Of a stretch of DNA of 64,000 nucleotides, positions 10,965 through 23,000 are shown in pieces. The stretch covers positions 1,922,001-1,986,000 of the forward strand of contig JAGPXD010000004.1 in assembly GCA_020746995.1 (NCBI GenBank), written 5' to 3'. A model generated the notes under the pieces. The model worked only from the letters and a program-made list of their open reading frames with translations, ran no database searches and was not told the origin of the DNA. This DNA comes from Plectosphaerella cucumerina (taxonomy: Eukaryota > Ascomycota > Sordariomycetes > Glomerellales > Plectosphaerellaceae). How positions within the stretch are numbered: position 1 is the first letter of the stretch; each line of letters begins with the position of its first letter. The position numbers and the translations under genes were made by a program.

Positions 10965-13900
10965 GCTCGAGACGAGCTCGAAAATACAATCAAAAGTGTA
11001 GCGGATTCTAGCGTTTGAGTTGCCGCGGGCCAGGTCGCATTAGGAAGTGCAAACCTTGGCTCGCGAAATTGTATTTACTGTCCTGATTCTATACATGGCG
11101 CGAGGGCCGTCAGTTTATCGACCCCGTTGCCGCGACTTACCCTGAGATAGAGGTTGAATAATTCATCAATGAATGATAAGCTCCTTCGAAACGTGCCACT
11201 ACCGATCACGGGTGCCGAGAACCCCTGCGATGCTGCTACACGGCGGGTGAACGCTTATAGACCAAGGCACACCTCCGGATCCTTCACCTCGCTGCTCGGT
11301 GCAACATCGCCAGCTGCCAGCCGGGCATGAGCTGTCGCTGTCATTGTCACTGTGACGTGGCATCGGGCCTCGCAGGCGCAGATGCGCTGGCAAGAACAAG
11401 CTGCCCCCCAACGACAAGTGACAAAAGCGCCCCCCATCCCCCATCGAGGGCCCGCGCCGGCGGATTGCAACCACACACACAACCACCACAAGAGCTCCGC
11501 GCATGCACGTGCATCTGCACCCTCAGGGCAGGCGCCACGAGGCTGCGCGGCCGCGGGACCGCCCACCCACCCACACCCGGCGGGACGACGTTATCGCGTC
11601 CCTTTGAAAAGGCCGCCCGAGGCCCGGCGGGAGCGGACTGGGCCACGGACCGGGGGGTGTTTCCTCCCGGGTGATGATATCTTGATCCTGCAGGCCAAGT
11701 GAGCAGTCACATGCCTCCTGTCGTGCGACTGTGCATGGAAGGTGGAGTGAGCTGGAGGGGCTGGAGGGAGGATGTTTCCTCGTTCTTCGGGCTGGGTGTA
11801 ACACTGGCAGACAGAGGGGGGCGATTCTAGACTGTGACATGCCTGATGATCGGCAGTCGCTGGCTATTTGCAAAGTCGAGAGCTCGGTTGAGGAGAGGTC
11901 GGTCTACAATGCCTGAATGAGCAACGAGTACAGTGCAACTGTCTGAGTATCGCGTGCCTGCCCCCGAGCCTCCCACCTTGTAAGCAGGGCAAACTGTCTC
12001 AAAGAGCGCAATGAGTCTCTGAGAGTGTCATACAGCGTGTAAGTGAGTCCTTTACCGGTCAAGACTTACCTTGCGGCAGGCAAGTCAAACCAATCAGACG
12101 GTCATGCCGTGCTGTTGGATGCAGAGATGCTCTGCCTCGGGTTCTCTCGTCGTGGGTGGTCAGCATCTCGCAGACAAGCCTTTCCCGGGTATTTGGACGT
12201 GGTACGAAATATGAGCCGCCCGTGACTATGCGTCGAGCCATGCTTGTACCGATAAAGGGCGGGAGGTTTGCCAAGCCTGGCAGCTCGTCACGATGTACAA
12301 CCTGCGCCGCAGGCACCCGCACTAGCTTGTCGGCCCGGTTACACTCGATATATTGCCAGCTCCGGTGTCTGGCACACTTGGGCAATGCTGGCTAGCCAAG
12401 GCCCCGGAGATGTGTTCCTCAAGAAGAAGCCCATTTTGGCCAGCATCCCATACGTCTCTGGCGGTCGAGAGCCATACACCCTCCCGCGCATCCACGTCGG
12501 CCGTGTGGCGCTTAGAGGCGTGGGGGAGATTCCATAAGGGGCGGCAGCTCCCGCCCTGGGGTTGGCAGATGACATTTCTCGGTGTGCGTCCGTCGAGCCT
12601 TGCCGAACCTTCGGCCGGACGGGAGTGATGGGAGACGAGTGTGTTGGTCCACGGGGCGGGCGACAGGGATGCTTGAGGAGTCCACTGTCCACCTGCCGTG
12701 GTCGGGGTCGGTGACAAGGAGGGGGAAGGGCTCCGAAGGAGGCGAGTTGATGAGGGGAAACCTCAGGGGAGTCCTGCTCACGCCCCAGGATGCATTGCTC
12801 CACCCAAACGCGGGGTCAGGGGTGCAAGGCAATGTTGAGACGGAGACAAGCTTTGCCCATGCCAGACCATTGCATTTTAATGCTCTGTCGTCGCACAAGG
12901 AGGGCCGAGAGCTGAGCTTGTGTGGAGGTGGACGGTCTCTGACTTTGACTCTGGCTTAATCTTTATGTCAGCGTGAGGTTTGCGGTGCCGAGGCGGGGAG
13001 CTGTGACTTTGAGTGCTGCTGGGCGCTTGGAGGGGCGAGGTTTGGTGCCACGTCCTTCTCTCCTTGCTGTCTTCCGAGTTGGCCTGCCTGTTGTGTCGAT
13101 CAGGGCCCAGGCTGCCATTCCGTGAGCCGCTGCAAGGTATTTTGGCGAAGCATGGTCACACGACCCGGGAGGGGTTCCCGCCCCCCGCATCAGGGCATCA
13201 GGAGACCCGTCGGAGGAGACACGGAGGTTTTCGATTCGCACGCACCCGACTCTTGAAGCGGGCAGGAAAAGCAAGTCCCTGTTTGAGGGGTAGCGATAAA
13301 CATACAATTACGACGACCATGGCGTTAGGGCTTTGCCACTATCAAGTCAACGCCAAGGCGCGCGCGGCCTCGGGGTTGAAAGCGTCCTGTTTGGTTGTCA
13401 AAAACATCGAACCGACTCTAAGAACATGGGGCGACGGACCAAGATGCTAGCCCCGGCATTCCCTCGAATTTGGCCGAGGTTGCGCTTCTAGTGCTCCAGC
13501 TGGACAGAAGGTCGAGATAACGCTCTCCCAGACTCTTGTTCAGGCTGACCCGAGAAACGAGGGAGGGTGGCAATATGTTCGACAATAGCACTCCTTCGCG
13601 AAGTGCGAGGTCCAGTGGTTGAATATAAACAGGGAGTCCAGATCTTCAGAGCGGCCATGCCGCGGGGCAGTCAGCGCCAGTGTAGGGCAGGCTGTCGAGT
13701 CCAGGTGGACGTCCAGGGAACGGCAGCGAAGAGGTGGCCAACCCGATTCGTTCTAGAACACCGACTTCTGGGGTCGTGGGGGCCTGCAAGCCTGCAGGGG
13801 AGGCGCGAAACCGGGGTGGTCCCTGCAACTGACCTGTGGCCGTAGCGATGGGACCCGAGCCGGACAACTCTGCTCCAGCGGTGAGCCCCGGCCGATGGCG

Positions 13901-14067
13901 ACGCGGCCACGGCGCAGGCTGGGAGACAACCGACTGCTGATCCCGTCGTCGTCGGTGAGCAGTCGGCCAGGGCCAGGGGCAGGACCTGAGTCGGGAGAGA
14001 TGTGCTTGGTCTGCCGCCCAGAGGGATCATCAGCCGGGCCGGTTTCTTCAAGTCTCGTGGACACGTA

Positions 14068-14095
14068 CGACTGGCCTTCGACGACTGGCCTTCGA
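14068..14095. repeat. Perfect 14-bp tandem duplication
   Basis: CGACTGGCCTTCGA is present twice, head to tail, at 14068-14081 and 14082-14095, within the gene-poor stretch. It probably records a recent slippage event. Confidence 0.8.
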
Positions 14096-15179
14096 TGTGT
14101 AATGCAATGTCGGAATTGAGGCTCGTGCGGGGGAAAAGGCGCTGTGGGGACCGCGTGATCGAGGCCCCCGGGGTTGGCGATTTGTGTTTGTGTTTTCGTG
14201 GCGGCTGTGTCGGTCGCACAAAGTCTTTGGCGGTTGAGCAATAAGGTATTGTCCAGTGGCTCACCGCTGGATGTTCTTGCGTGGCTGTAGTCTGGCTGGC
14301 TGACCGGCCGAGCTGGATGTCGTGGTTCGGGGCTGCGGTGTTCTCAGGAGGCCGAGAGATATGCGGCGGGGGACGTCGATGCTGGGGCAGTGTACTTCAG
14401 TTAGCTGGAATGATGCGCGTCCGACCCATAGTACCGCCACTAAGTAGGTAAGCATGGAAAGGACGGTTCGTCTTCTCTTACCTCACGCTATTGCCCCAAG
14501 TGCTAAATGCGTCTCTGCAGCTTCCGTATGACTGATGGGATGACTGTGCTACTGGGATGCGCCTGCTCCGCGTCGGATCACAGCTTTCTCGGCAAGCGAA
14601 GCAGGACCGGCTTGGTTGCTACTGCCTGTCATGTTGGGACTGCGGGTGGCTATTGTCTACCGCCCCAACGAAAGATGTCCCACCATGGCATGGCGGTGTC
14701 GTGCACTGGCAGGGGAGCTCGTGGTTTTTGGGCAGCGATTTGCTGATAACGAAGCAGATATGTCGCATTGCGAGATCCAGCCCATGCTCTTCTGCCTTGT
14801 CGTCGGGGATGTCCGCAATGAATAGTTCGTCCTGGCAGATGAGGTGCCTGCCGGCCTGCCCACACCTCCTAGGCTCCTTCCCCCAACCCCAACTCCCAAG
14901 CGGCAACAGCGTGGATGGTGCCTTCCCAGCTCGGTGGGCCATCCCAGTTCCCATGTGCGAGGGAAGGATTGGCCCTGTCTTCGAGCTATCATCTGCCTCA
15001 GATCTTCTCGTGTCACGACCGTGCTTGGGCCGGAGCGCCCTGTGCGGGAGGAGGCGCTGAGCTTGAAGGGGGTGGCTGGCTGGCAGGAACCTCGTGGACC
15101 TGAGAACGGCCTTAGCGGAGGGAAATCGCCCCCCGTCAAGGGCCCCACGACGGTTTCTCGTCGGCCCTAGCGTTGTCGC

Positions 15180-16180
15180 CATCCATGCCCACGCCCACCC
15201 GCGCCCCCCTCCTCCTTCCCTTCGTGCAGTGGTGTTTCTAGGGGCGCGGCCGCCTGGTGGCCCTGGCATTCCCGTCCTCAGGCTGGCGCCAGTCCCGGGG
15301 GGGCACATTCAATTCTTTTTTTCCTCCAGGCCCCCCCCCTGCCCGCGCCCTCCTCCTCATCACCCACCCCCCGTCGCGTTGGCGTCCAGCTCCTCCTCAC
15401 AAGACAGGACGAGACTCCTCTCGCTCTCTCCCTCCGCTCGCGCAGTCTTTCTTCTCCCTCGCATCACGCCCTCGACCCCCGCGGCTTGCCATATTCTGGC
15501 TTCCTCCTTGTCATCAGCAGAGCCGAACTAGGCTTTCCAGATGCGCATTATACAGCCCTTGATTTCGACCAAGGTTGCTGCCGCCAGCTCGACGCCATCC
15601 CATCAGCCGCCTTTTGCCATGTCGCCTCCACAGTCTCGCTTCCCGTAATCTGCCGGACGCCTCGCTTCACCTGACCCGACGTCCTCTCCTTCCTTCGGCC
15701 ACCTTTGTCTCGGCCGCCGTCCTACCCCAGGACCGAGGCAGCTGATCACAGCACAGGCTTTGGGCACCGAGGTCTTGAGAAGCTTTTTGAGTCTCTCCCA
15801 AATACGCCGAGCTCGTCTCCGCGTGTTTGCGTGCCCATCATCTTGCCTTCCGTCCCCGTCTCGGAACCAGATGCGAGCTGGGGCCGAATCGATCGACCTG
15901 TCATCCTCGCCAATCTTGCGCCCTCGCCGATGAGCCGTCGAGACTTGCAGAGATACGACGACGACAACGACGACCTCTTTCCAAGCCAATTTCTCCAATC
16001 CGCGACCATGGGGGTTTTGCATAGAACCACTTAATCTCTTATCGCTGAAGCTCACTCAAGCACTCACTGTCAGGGTCGAAACCCTACGACACAAGCGCTC
16101 CTTTCAGGATCCCATCTCACACACTTACGCTCATCTTCACGCGCGCCGCCACTCGGCTCTCGCAGCAGTAGTCCGCCGCC
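15180..16180 (+). promoter_or_regulatory. Pyrimidine-rich promoter and leader of the AreA-like-domain gene
   Basis: Long C/T-rich runs on the plus strand (for example 15310-15480) lead up to the GCCGCCATGG start at 16181. Such tracts commonly mark fungal core promoters just upstream of transcription starts. The exact start site is not visible. Confidence 0.4.
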
Positions 16181-18093
16181 ATGGCTGTTCCCCTTTCCAA
16201 CGACTTCGGCGCCATGGATCTCCCAAAGGGCATCGTCGAGGACGATGTACGCATCTATGAGGTGTTTGCCAGCCAGCCAGAGATACCCCTGGCCGCCCTC
16301 ATCGCCATGTGGAAAAGTAAGGCCAAGCGCCTGCCTGTCAGGGCCTTGATCCCTTGCTGATCCGCTGCTAACCGACGATAGTTTACACCACCACAAGCCG
16401 GGAGCTTCATGATCCTACCGCACGTCGCCTGGAGCATTTTTTCTGGCACATCTACAACAGTGACCGGCGTCACTTGAAGCCTAGGACAATTGCTGCTTTG
16501 TGGCAAGCCATCTCCACCGGCCCAACCTTTGCGCCCCTTCTAGGACCACCGAATCGCTATGAGCCGCCGCCAAACGTTTTGCCACCACAGTGTTTACAAT
16601 TATCTGCGAAGCTGTCGCCAAAGCCGAAGGCCGAGAGCGAGCAGGAACCGCGCCCGAGCGAGCCACAGCCACAGCCAGAGCCAGAGCCAGAGGCAAGTAG
16701 TAAACTGCGCGACGATGAGATCCTTGCCGAGGATCTCCCCAAGGCAGTGCCTGAGCCGAGCATGGTAGTCGGCACTCCCACAATCAGGGAGCTCTCCGCC
16801 TCGTCCAGCCGCCCACCTCCGCCGCATCCCATTTTGAAGAAGTCAAGAGGCGATTCCAAGACAGGCCCGCGCCCTACTGCCCGATTCGCCTCCCCTCCGG
16901 ACTCCGAGGAAGAGTCTCGACCCGACGAGGACAACTCATCCAGCAGCACTGCCGCCGCACACCTGGAACGTGCCACTAGCACCTCGACTACACCACCGGG
17001 CAGATCTTCGAAGAGGCGAGGCGGCACACCGACCAAGAAGTTCGTGGTCGCCACTTCCGCCGCAAAGCGCAGACCTGTACTGCCCCGACGCCCGAGCTCC
17101 CAGTCATCGACCGGCAGCTCCGAGATGATCTCGAGACACGGAGGCTCGTCTGCCGGATCTCGGATGTCGGGAAGCCAGCACGGCAGCTTGACCTCGAACC
17201 CGGAGCGACCTGATTCGAATGTTGCAGTCGAATCGGTACCCGAGGAGCCGCCTGTTATGAGCGCCAAAGCGCGCGGGAAACAGCCTGCGACGGGCAGATC
17301 ACCTAGGGAAAGGCGCCAACCACCACAGAGAGTGACAGAGGCCCCAAAACCGTCCGCTACTCCCAGACGGGAGGATATCCAGCCTGCTCCTGTTGAGCAG
17401 AAGCCTTCTTTGCCCTCCCAGGACGTCGAAGAAGCAGTAAAGTCGTCTCCTGCAGTGGCCAGCCTTCCTTCTGCAGCTGCAAAGCCAGCCTCAGCAGCTG
17501 TCACGGAGGAGCCTGCACCGGCTCAGCGGCCTAAAGCTAACGGCACGGAACGCATGCCCAGGAGAACCTCCGGGCCTACCTCTGCACCTACGCAGATGGC
17601 TACATCATACGGCAGTGCGATCACGTCGACATCGGGCGGCACTGGAAGACGGACCTCTGGGTCCACCTCTGGGTTGCTGATGGGCACCTCTTTCAACAGT
17701 GTGGCTACATCATCAACATCGGGCGGCCTCCAAATGGAAAGATCGACGTCCAATACGGAATATCCACGAGCACGCCCAACGAGCATGGCGCGTATTTCAT
17801 CATACGGCCTCCTCTCAAACGCCGTCGCATCGACAACAAATATTGAAGCCATGGGCCAGCTGTCAGCCACAGACGATCCCGCCCTGCAGTCTCTCCACCG
17901 ACAGGCGGCATCGGCCTCGGACCCAGACAACCCCTACTTGACTAGAAATGTCTCTGTGACATCCTTCGCCCCCACTCTGGCAAGCCCTACACCGCCTGTG
18001 CCTCTCGCCAGGCCGCGAAGCCAACTGACCCTTCTTCTTGAGAAGGAGAACGCCAAGCGGCGTCCCGGGGTCAAGGCGCGGTCAAAGTCGTAA
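16181..18093 (+). CDS. Protein with AreA GATA-like N-terminal domain (DUF1752 type)
   Basis: Two exons, 16181-16316 and 16382-18093, with a 65-bp intron (GTAAGG donor, GCTAACC branch, GATAG acceptor), encode 615 residues. The start sits in a strong context (GCCGCCATGG). Residues about 35-95 contain LAALIAMWKIYTTTSREL, then ARRLEHFFWHIYNSD and LKPRTIAALWQAI. This is the pattern of the short domain found in the N-terminal part of fungal AreA-type nitrogen regulators and in a family of proteins that lack a GATA zinc finger. No Cys4 GATA finger is present here. The rest is low-complexity and probably disordered: Pro/Glu repeats (about 95-120), many Ser-Pro sites, and Gly/Ser/Thr-rich segments. 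The C-terminus is basic (RSQLTLLLEKENAKRRPG). A role in nutrient signalling is inferred from the domain only. Confidence 0.8.
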
Positions 18094-20055
18094 TCGGCAC
18101 AAACTATCATCCCTCCCTCCCTGTACATAATCTGGAAAGCGCACTCTCGACTGCCATTGTTTTTGTATTATTGAAAAGTGGAAACCTGCATTTGTCTGGT
18201 GTTTGGGGCATAGCATATAGGAAGCATCATCTAAGATACGGGGACAAGATAGCAAGGCGTATGCCTGGTGCAGCTGCTTCTGCTCGTCACAGCATCATGG
18301 CACTTATCCTGCCTGACCTTCCGGTGCCATCCGTCAGGGTAATACCGTCGTTATGATCCACGAGTCAGATTGTCTGGCGATGGAAAAAGCCAAGCAAGCA
18401 CAGACGGTTGAGCTTCGGCGATCTCTCGGACTATTACACACTGGGTTTGAGAGAACTGATGAACATGGCACGAACAAAGCCTTGCGCGGGTGTGGCGTTG
18501 ACATCCCCGCCGACTGAGTCGTGGGCCATCACACGCAGCTCAAACTGCCGGCATGGTAGACCGTAGATATCAAGTTGACTTTCATCCGTCATTCTGACCG
18601 CAACGCCGTCTCAAGTCGAAATAAATATGCCTGGCACAGACGCGAACAGCTGATGATATCATTCTACTCCAGCAGAGAATTTTCAAAAGACCCCCAAAAT
18701 GCAACTCTGAAAGCAGCCAGACCTCGGAGAAGTTCAATGTCACCCACCACCACAAAAGAGGTGTGTGGGGATTTTCTGACTCGCCGCCTCATATGACCTC
18801 CGCGTCCTCTCCTGATGGAGGCAAACTAGGGGAAAAGAAAAAGCAAGTCCCGGGGCCGGGCTGTTAAACGCCAACTTGACATCGTGGACTCCGAGTAGCG
18901 CGGTGAGTCACGGACGGCGGCGGCCTGTCTAGATTTACACAGGGACGGGATCGAGGAATGGGGTGTGACTGAAAAAGGGGGGGATGGGTTACACAAGACC
19001 CCGACTCGACTCAGATCTGGGGATAAAGCAAAGGGTGTGTGTTTCGGGGTTTACAGAGGGAGGGGAAGGATTTTATCTCCTGCGGCGACGGAACCGCGGC
19101 CGCGGTGGTATTTGGACTTACTCGTATGTCTGCCTAGACGTGAAGACCTCACTGATGTCGGGCGAGGGACGAAGCCCTATGGAAGGCAAAAGGGGGGGAT
19201 GGATGTCCACTTCCCTTCCCCCCTCCCCGCATGGAAACATTCTCGAAGGTGCCGATCGCCGGTTGTCTACAGCGCAACTCCACCTGACCCCGCGGTCCGG
19301 CGTCGGCAGATCTGCAATGGGGGAAACACGGGTTTACCACAGCTGTAGGTCACGGGCGACGTCGAGTTGAAAGCCGGGACCGGACGGGAGGGATAGCCGT
19401 CGCTTGACGGTGGGAGCGCGGTTGGACCGGCGTCTTCAGCCGAGGCTTTACATCCCTCGAGCCTCGGCGACGGAATTCATCGGCTGTCTATACATCACGG
19501 CAAACATCCAAGGAAGAATAGGTCATCTCTGAGCCCTTGGCTCTTTACTCGTGTTCTCCAACTAGATTATGATGGGTAAAAGTACAGCAGCCATCCAAAA
19601 ACGACGGGGAGGGTTTTAGAAAAGAAGACTCCTCCTCCCTTCTCTGCTGCAGGTATCGGCAATGCTCCAGAAAACTACTCCCCCTCTCCCGGACACCTTT
19701 GAGGTGCATTTTGCCGCCTGCGCCGTATTCGTGAGCCCGCCAGCCGGCAAAGAGCGGGCATGTAGCCCAAAAAACAGATAGATCCAAAAAGTGATACAGT
19801 CGTGATAGTAAAGAAGGCCCCTGCGTTGAGGGCTGCTGTGTGCTTCGATAAAAAGAGATGCGAGGTGGGTTATGACGATCCCCCTCATGGTGATGCCAGG
19901 CTGCGCGCCTGACCATGGTATCAGAGACATAATAAACGAGAGCTGGGTCTCGATGCCGGTCTCGGTGCTGGGACAAAGATGAACCCGATGCGCAGCGGCC
20001 GGGGCATGTCGTCGTGCGACGAGTCCTCCGCAAAACACGTGTCGCCGCGCGACGT
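18094..20055. other. Intergenic between two convergent genes
   Basis: About 2 kb lying between two 3' ends, so it holds two 3' UTRs and little regulatory demand is expected. The open frames are short and overlap. Nothing recognisable. Confidence 0.5.
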
Positions 20056-23000
20056 CTAGTCGTGCAGGCCGAACATCTTGCGCAGCTTGCCAAACTTCTT
20101 CTTCTTGACGGACCCGTCCACCTGCGACTGCGCGTCTGCGACGGACTCGTCGTCGTTATGCCGCGGGAGGAGGGCAGCCTGCTTGGCGTCGACGCCCTGG
20201 TAGCTTAGGCTGCGGCGCTTCATGAAGCCCGCCTTGGGGATGCCGCTCAGTGGCGGCGGTACGGTCGAGTGTGTGGCCGTCGCGGGCCGTTTGTCTTCGT
20301 CCGGCTTGTCTGCCAGCGGCCAGTTGTTGCTGGCGCTCCTCTTCTGGAGCTTGGGAGACGCGTTGTTGCTGCGCAGGGCGTTGAGCTCATCCCCGCTGCG
20401 CTCCAGCTTCGTTCCCTGGCGGACCGCGCTCTCGCGAACATCGGGTCGCGAGATCTTGCCTGCATCCTTGTCCTTCTTACGCCGCAGGACGGAGAAGAAG
20501 CTGCCCCTGCGGCTGTGGCCCGGACGGACCGGAGCTTCAGCAACAGGGGCAACCGGGGTGGCGGCAAGGAGTTCACCGCGCCCGGACCGCTTTCGTTGAA
20601 GGCCTTGTCCGTCGAGAAGCGGTTTCGAGAGCCTGCCGCTGGCGGTCCTCTGCGGCTGCACTGCGGGCGCCTCATCGTCGTCGCTGTCGGGCAGGTCGGG
20701 GGAATCTGACCTCAGCTGCTGGCGCGAATTGGATGATCTCATGGCTGCAGCGGCGGCGGAGCTGGATGCGCCGCCATTACGCATAGATTTCGAGGCCATG
20801 CCGCCAGAGGCAGGAAGCGGGGCAACGGGCTCATCCTCGTCACTCGAGTCGACAAAGCGACTTCCCGTCGAGCGGCCGACGTGGACATCCTCGTCACTCG
20901 AGTCGTCGTACCGCCGCTCCTTGGCCTTCTCTGTCTTGTTCTTGCCGAAGCCAGGGATACGCATGCGACGAGTGCTTCCATCGCTCGAGTCGCTGCGCAG
21001 GGTCGACCTCATGCTCATGCGATTGCCCATGGCCACTGGCGGTGACGCCGGCGTTGGCGACAGGGAGCGCAGGCTAAAGCGCGAGTTCCTGCCGGCCGTG
21101 GACGGTCTTTCGGGCGAGGCGGCCCGCATCGACGAGCGGAATCCGAAGCCCTGACGAGGCGCCCTCACACGCTTGAAGCTGCTCTCGCTAGAATCGGAGC
21201 CACGACGCCTGAGTGTAGGCTGAACAATTGCCTGGGCCGCGGCGGATGAGTCCAGCGTAGCCCGCTTCTGGTGCCTCGGCGTAGTCTGCTCCTTTGGCGG
21301 CTGTGGGAGGCTCACGGGCCGTGGGGCTTTGGTCACCCTCGTCTGCTGCTCGATGGGCTGCTGGGGAGCGCCATTCTGTCTAAGAGACTTGCGCATGCCA
21401 ACACCAGACGCAGCGGCTGGTTCGTCTGCCTGTGCCCTGTGCCTACCAGACTCGCCACCGGATCTCAGGGTCTTAGGCATCCTGATCTCAGCTGCCGCGG
21501 CGGCATTGTCAGGTTGATGAGCGCCCCTCATGGACTTACGCAGCTTGCCGCTAGGTTCGCTTGGCTGAGGCTTGTGGGAAGGACCGGGCACGAAGGGATC
21601 TTCGACGTTGTTGACGGCCCGGGTGCCAGGCTTGATCTGGTACACACGACCAGGGTCGACTTGGTGATGCTGGCTCGGTGCTTTTGGTTCCGGGACCGGA
21701 TCGACTCGCGCGGCCTTCTTCTTTTTCGTCCGCTTGGGCGCTGCGGCAATCTCCTTGTCAGCCTCGATACCGGCGTCGTCGATTGCCTCCTGCTCCAGCT
21801 GCCTCCGCTTCTCAATCGTAAGGCCCTTCCAATACGACTTGGCCTTTTCCCAATCATCAGCGGTTTCGGCCGGGCGGTCGCCGCCGACAGTCTTGTGTGT
21901 GGCCGCGGTGGCGCTTGTTGATTTGCCCTTCTTTCCTTCCGAGGCCGCTCCGATCATGGCCTCGCGGGCAAGCTTCTGCGATACCTTTTCCTTGATGGGC
22001 GTTGTCAGGACGGCATCCAGGGACATGAAGCCGTCACCGTCGACATCAGACAGGTCCTCGTACGCATCGCTGTAGATGCTGTCGCCAGATGAGGCCTCGG
22101 ACTCTTCGTTGATGGTCGAGACGCGCGGAGCTTTGGCAATTGGTGAGCTGGACATCTCGCCGCGATCTTCGACAATATGTTGCTGCGATACGGGTTGCGA
22201 GGACTGGCTGGGAAGTGCCTTGGGCTCCGAAGACTTGACGGCGGGAGAAGAGGCGGCATCCTCAAGCTCATCGACTGGGAAACCACCAGGCACATCAAAG
22301 TAGCTCGCCTGAGGGCTGCGGTCCTCCATCGTGTCCGGATCAGGGCAGCGTGGGCTGGGCTGGATGACCGAGATGGTGGGTATAGTGTCGATGGTTTGCG
22401 AAACGGGCTGGTCGTTCCGTGCAGATCCATTGGCAGCAGCCACATCTGCCAGGATTTCCTCCTTGACCTGATCGGCGCGCAGCGTGGGCTCGGGCTCCTT
22501 CACAGTTGCCGCTTGGGTCCGCGAGACGGCACCATGGTCGACCTCTGCATCCGACTCGTTGTCGGAGCTATTCGAGCTTGGTGAGTAGTATCCACTACCC
22601 TCGAGAGACGTCACCACGGGAGGCAGGGGTTCCCTATACCTTGACGTGTTCGCCTCGTTCCTGTTTGAAAGGTCCTGGCTGAGAATGGCTCCGACATTGT
22701 GGTCGCTGGACTGTCCGACGGGGTCCTCAAGCTCGTCTTCGGGCGAGGCCGGGAACTTCGTCGGCGTGCCGGATAGTGGCGACCGCGCCGCGTCGACAGG
22801 GCGGACTAGGGGCCGCTCCTCCGTGTCCCGGGGCTTCTTGTCCCGGACACTTCCAAACATGGGCAGAGCGGGCCTTGGCTTCATGACTTCGTCCTCTTCG
22901 AGTCCTGCGGTATCCTTCTTCTTGCTCTTGCCGATGTTGCTGTACCACGGGCGTCGCACTTGTTGGGGGCTCGGCACGATGGGCGAGTCGGAGTGCTGGT

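Larger units (their letters stand above)
10965..16180. other. Gene-poor 5.2-kb stretch
   Basis: No open frame here shows a known domain, a sensible start context or splice-joined extensions. The longest are about 200-230 codons on the minus strand (14.6-15.3 and 13.7-14.3 kb), with composition typical of noncoding frames. A perfect 14-bp tandem duplication is at 14068-14095. From about 15.2 kb to 16.18 kb the plus strand becomes strongly pyrimidine-rich, consistent with the promoter and leader of the AreA-like-domain gene. The 3' UTR of the SDR gene lies in the first few hundred bases. Confidence 0.5.
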
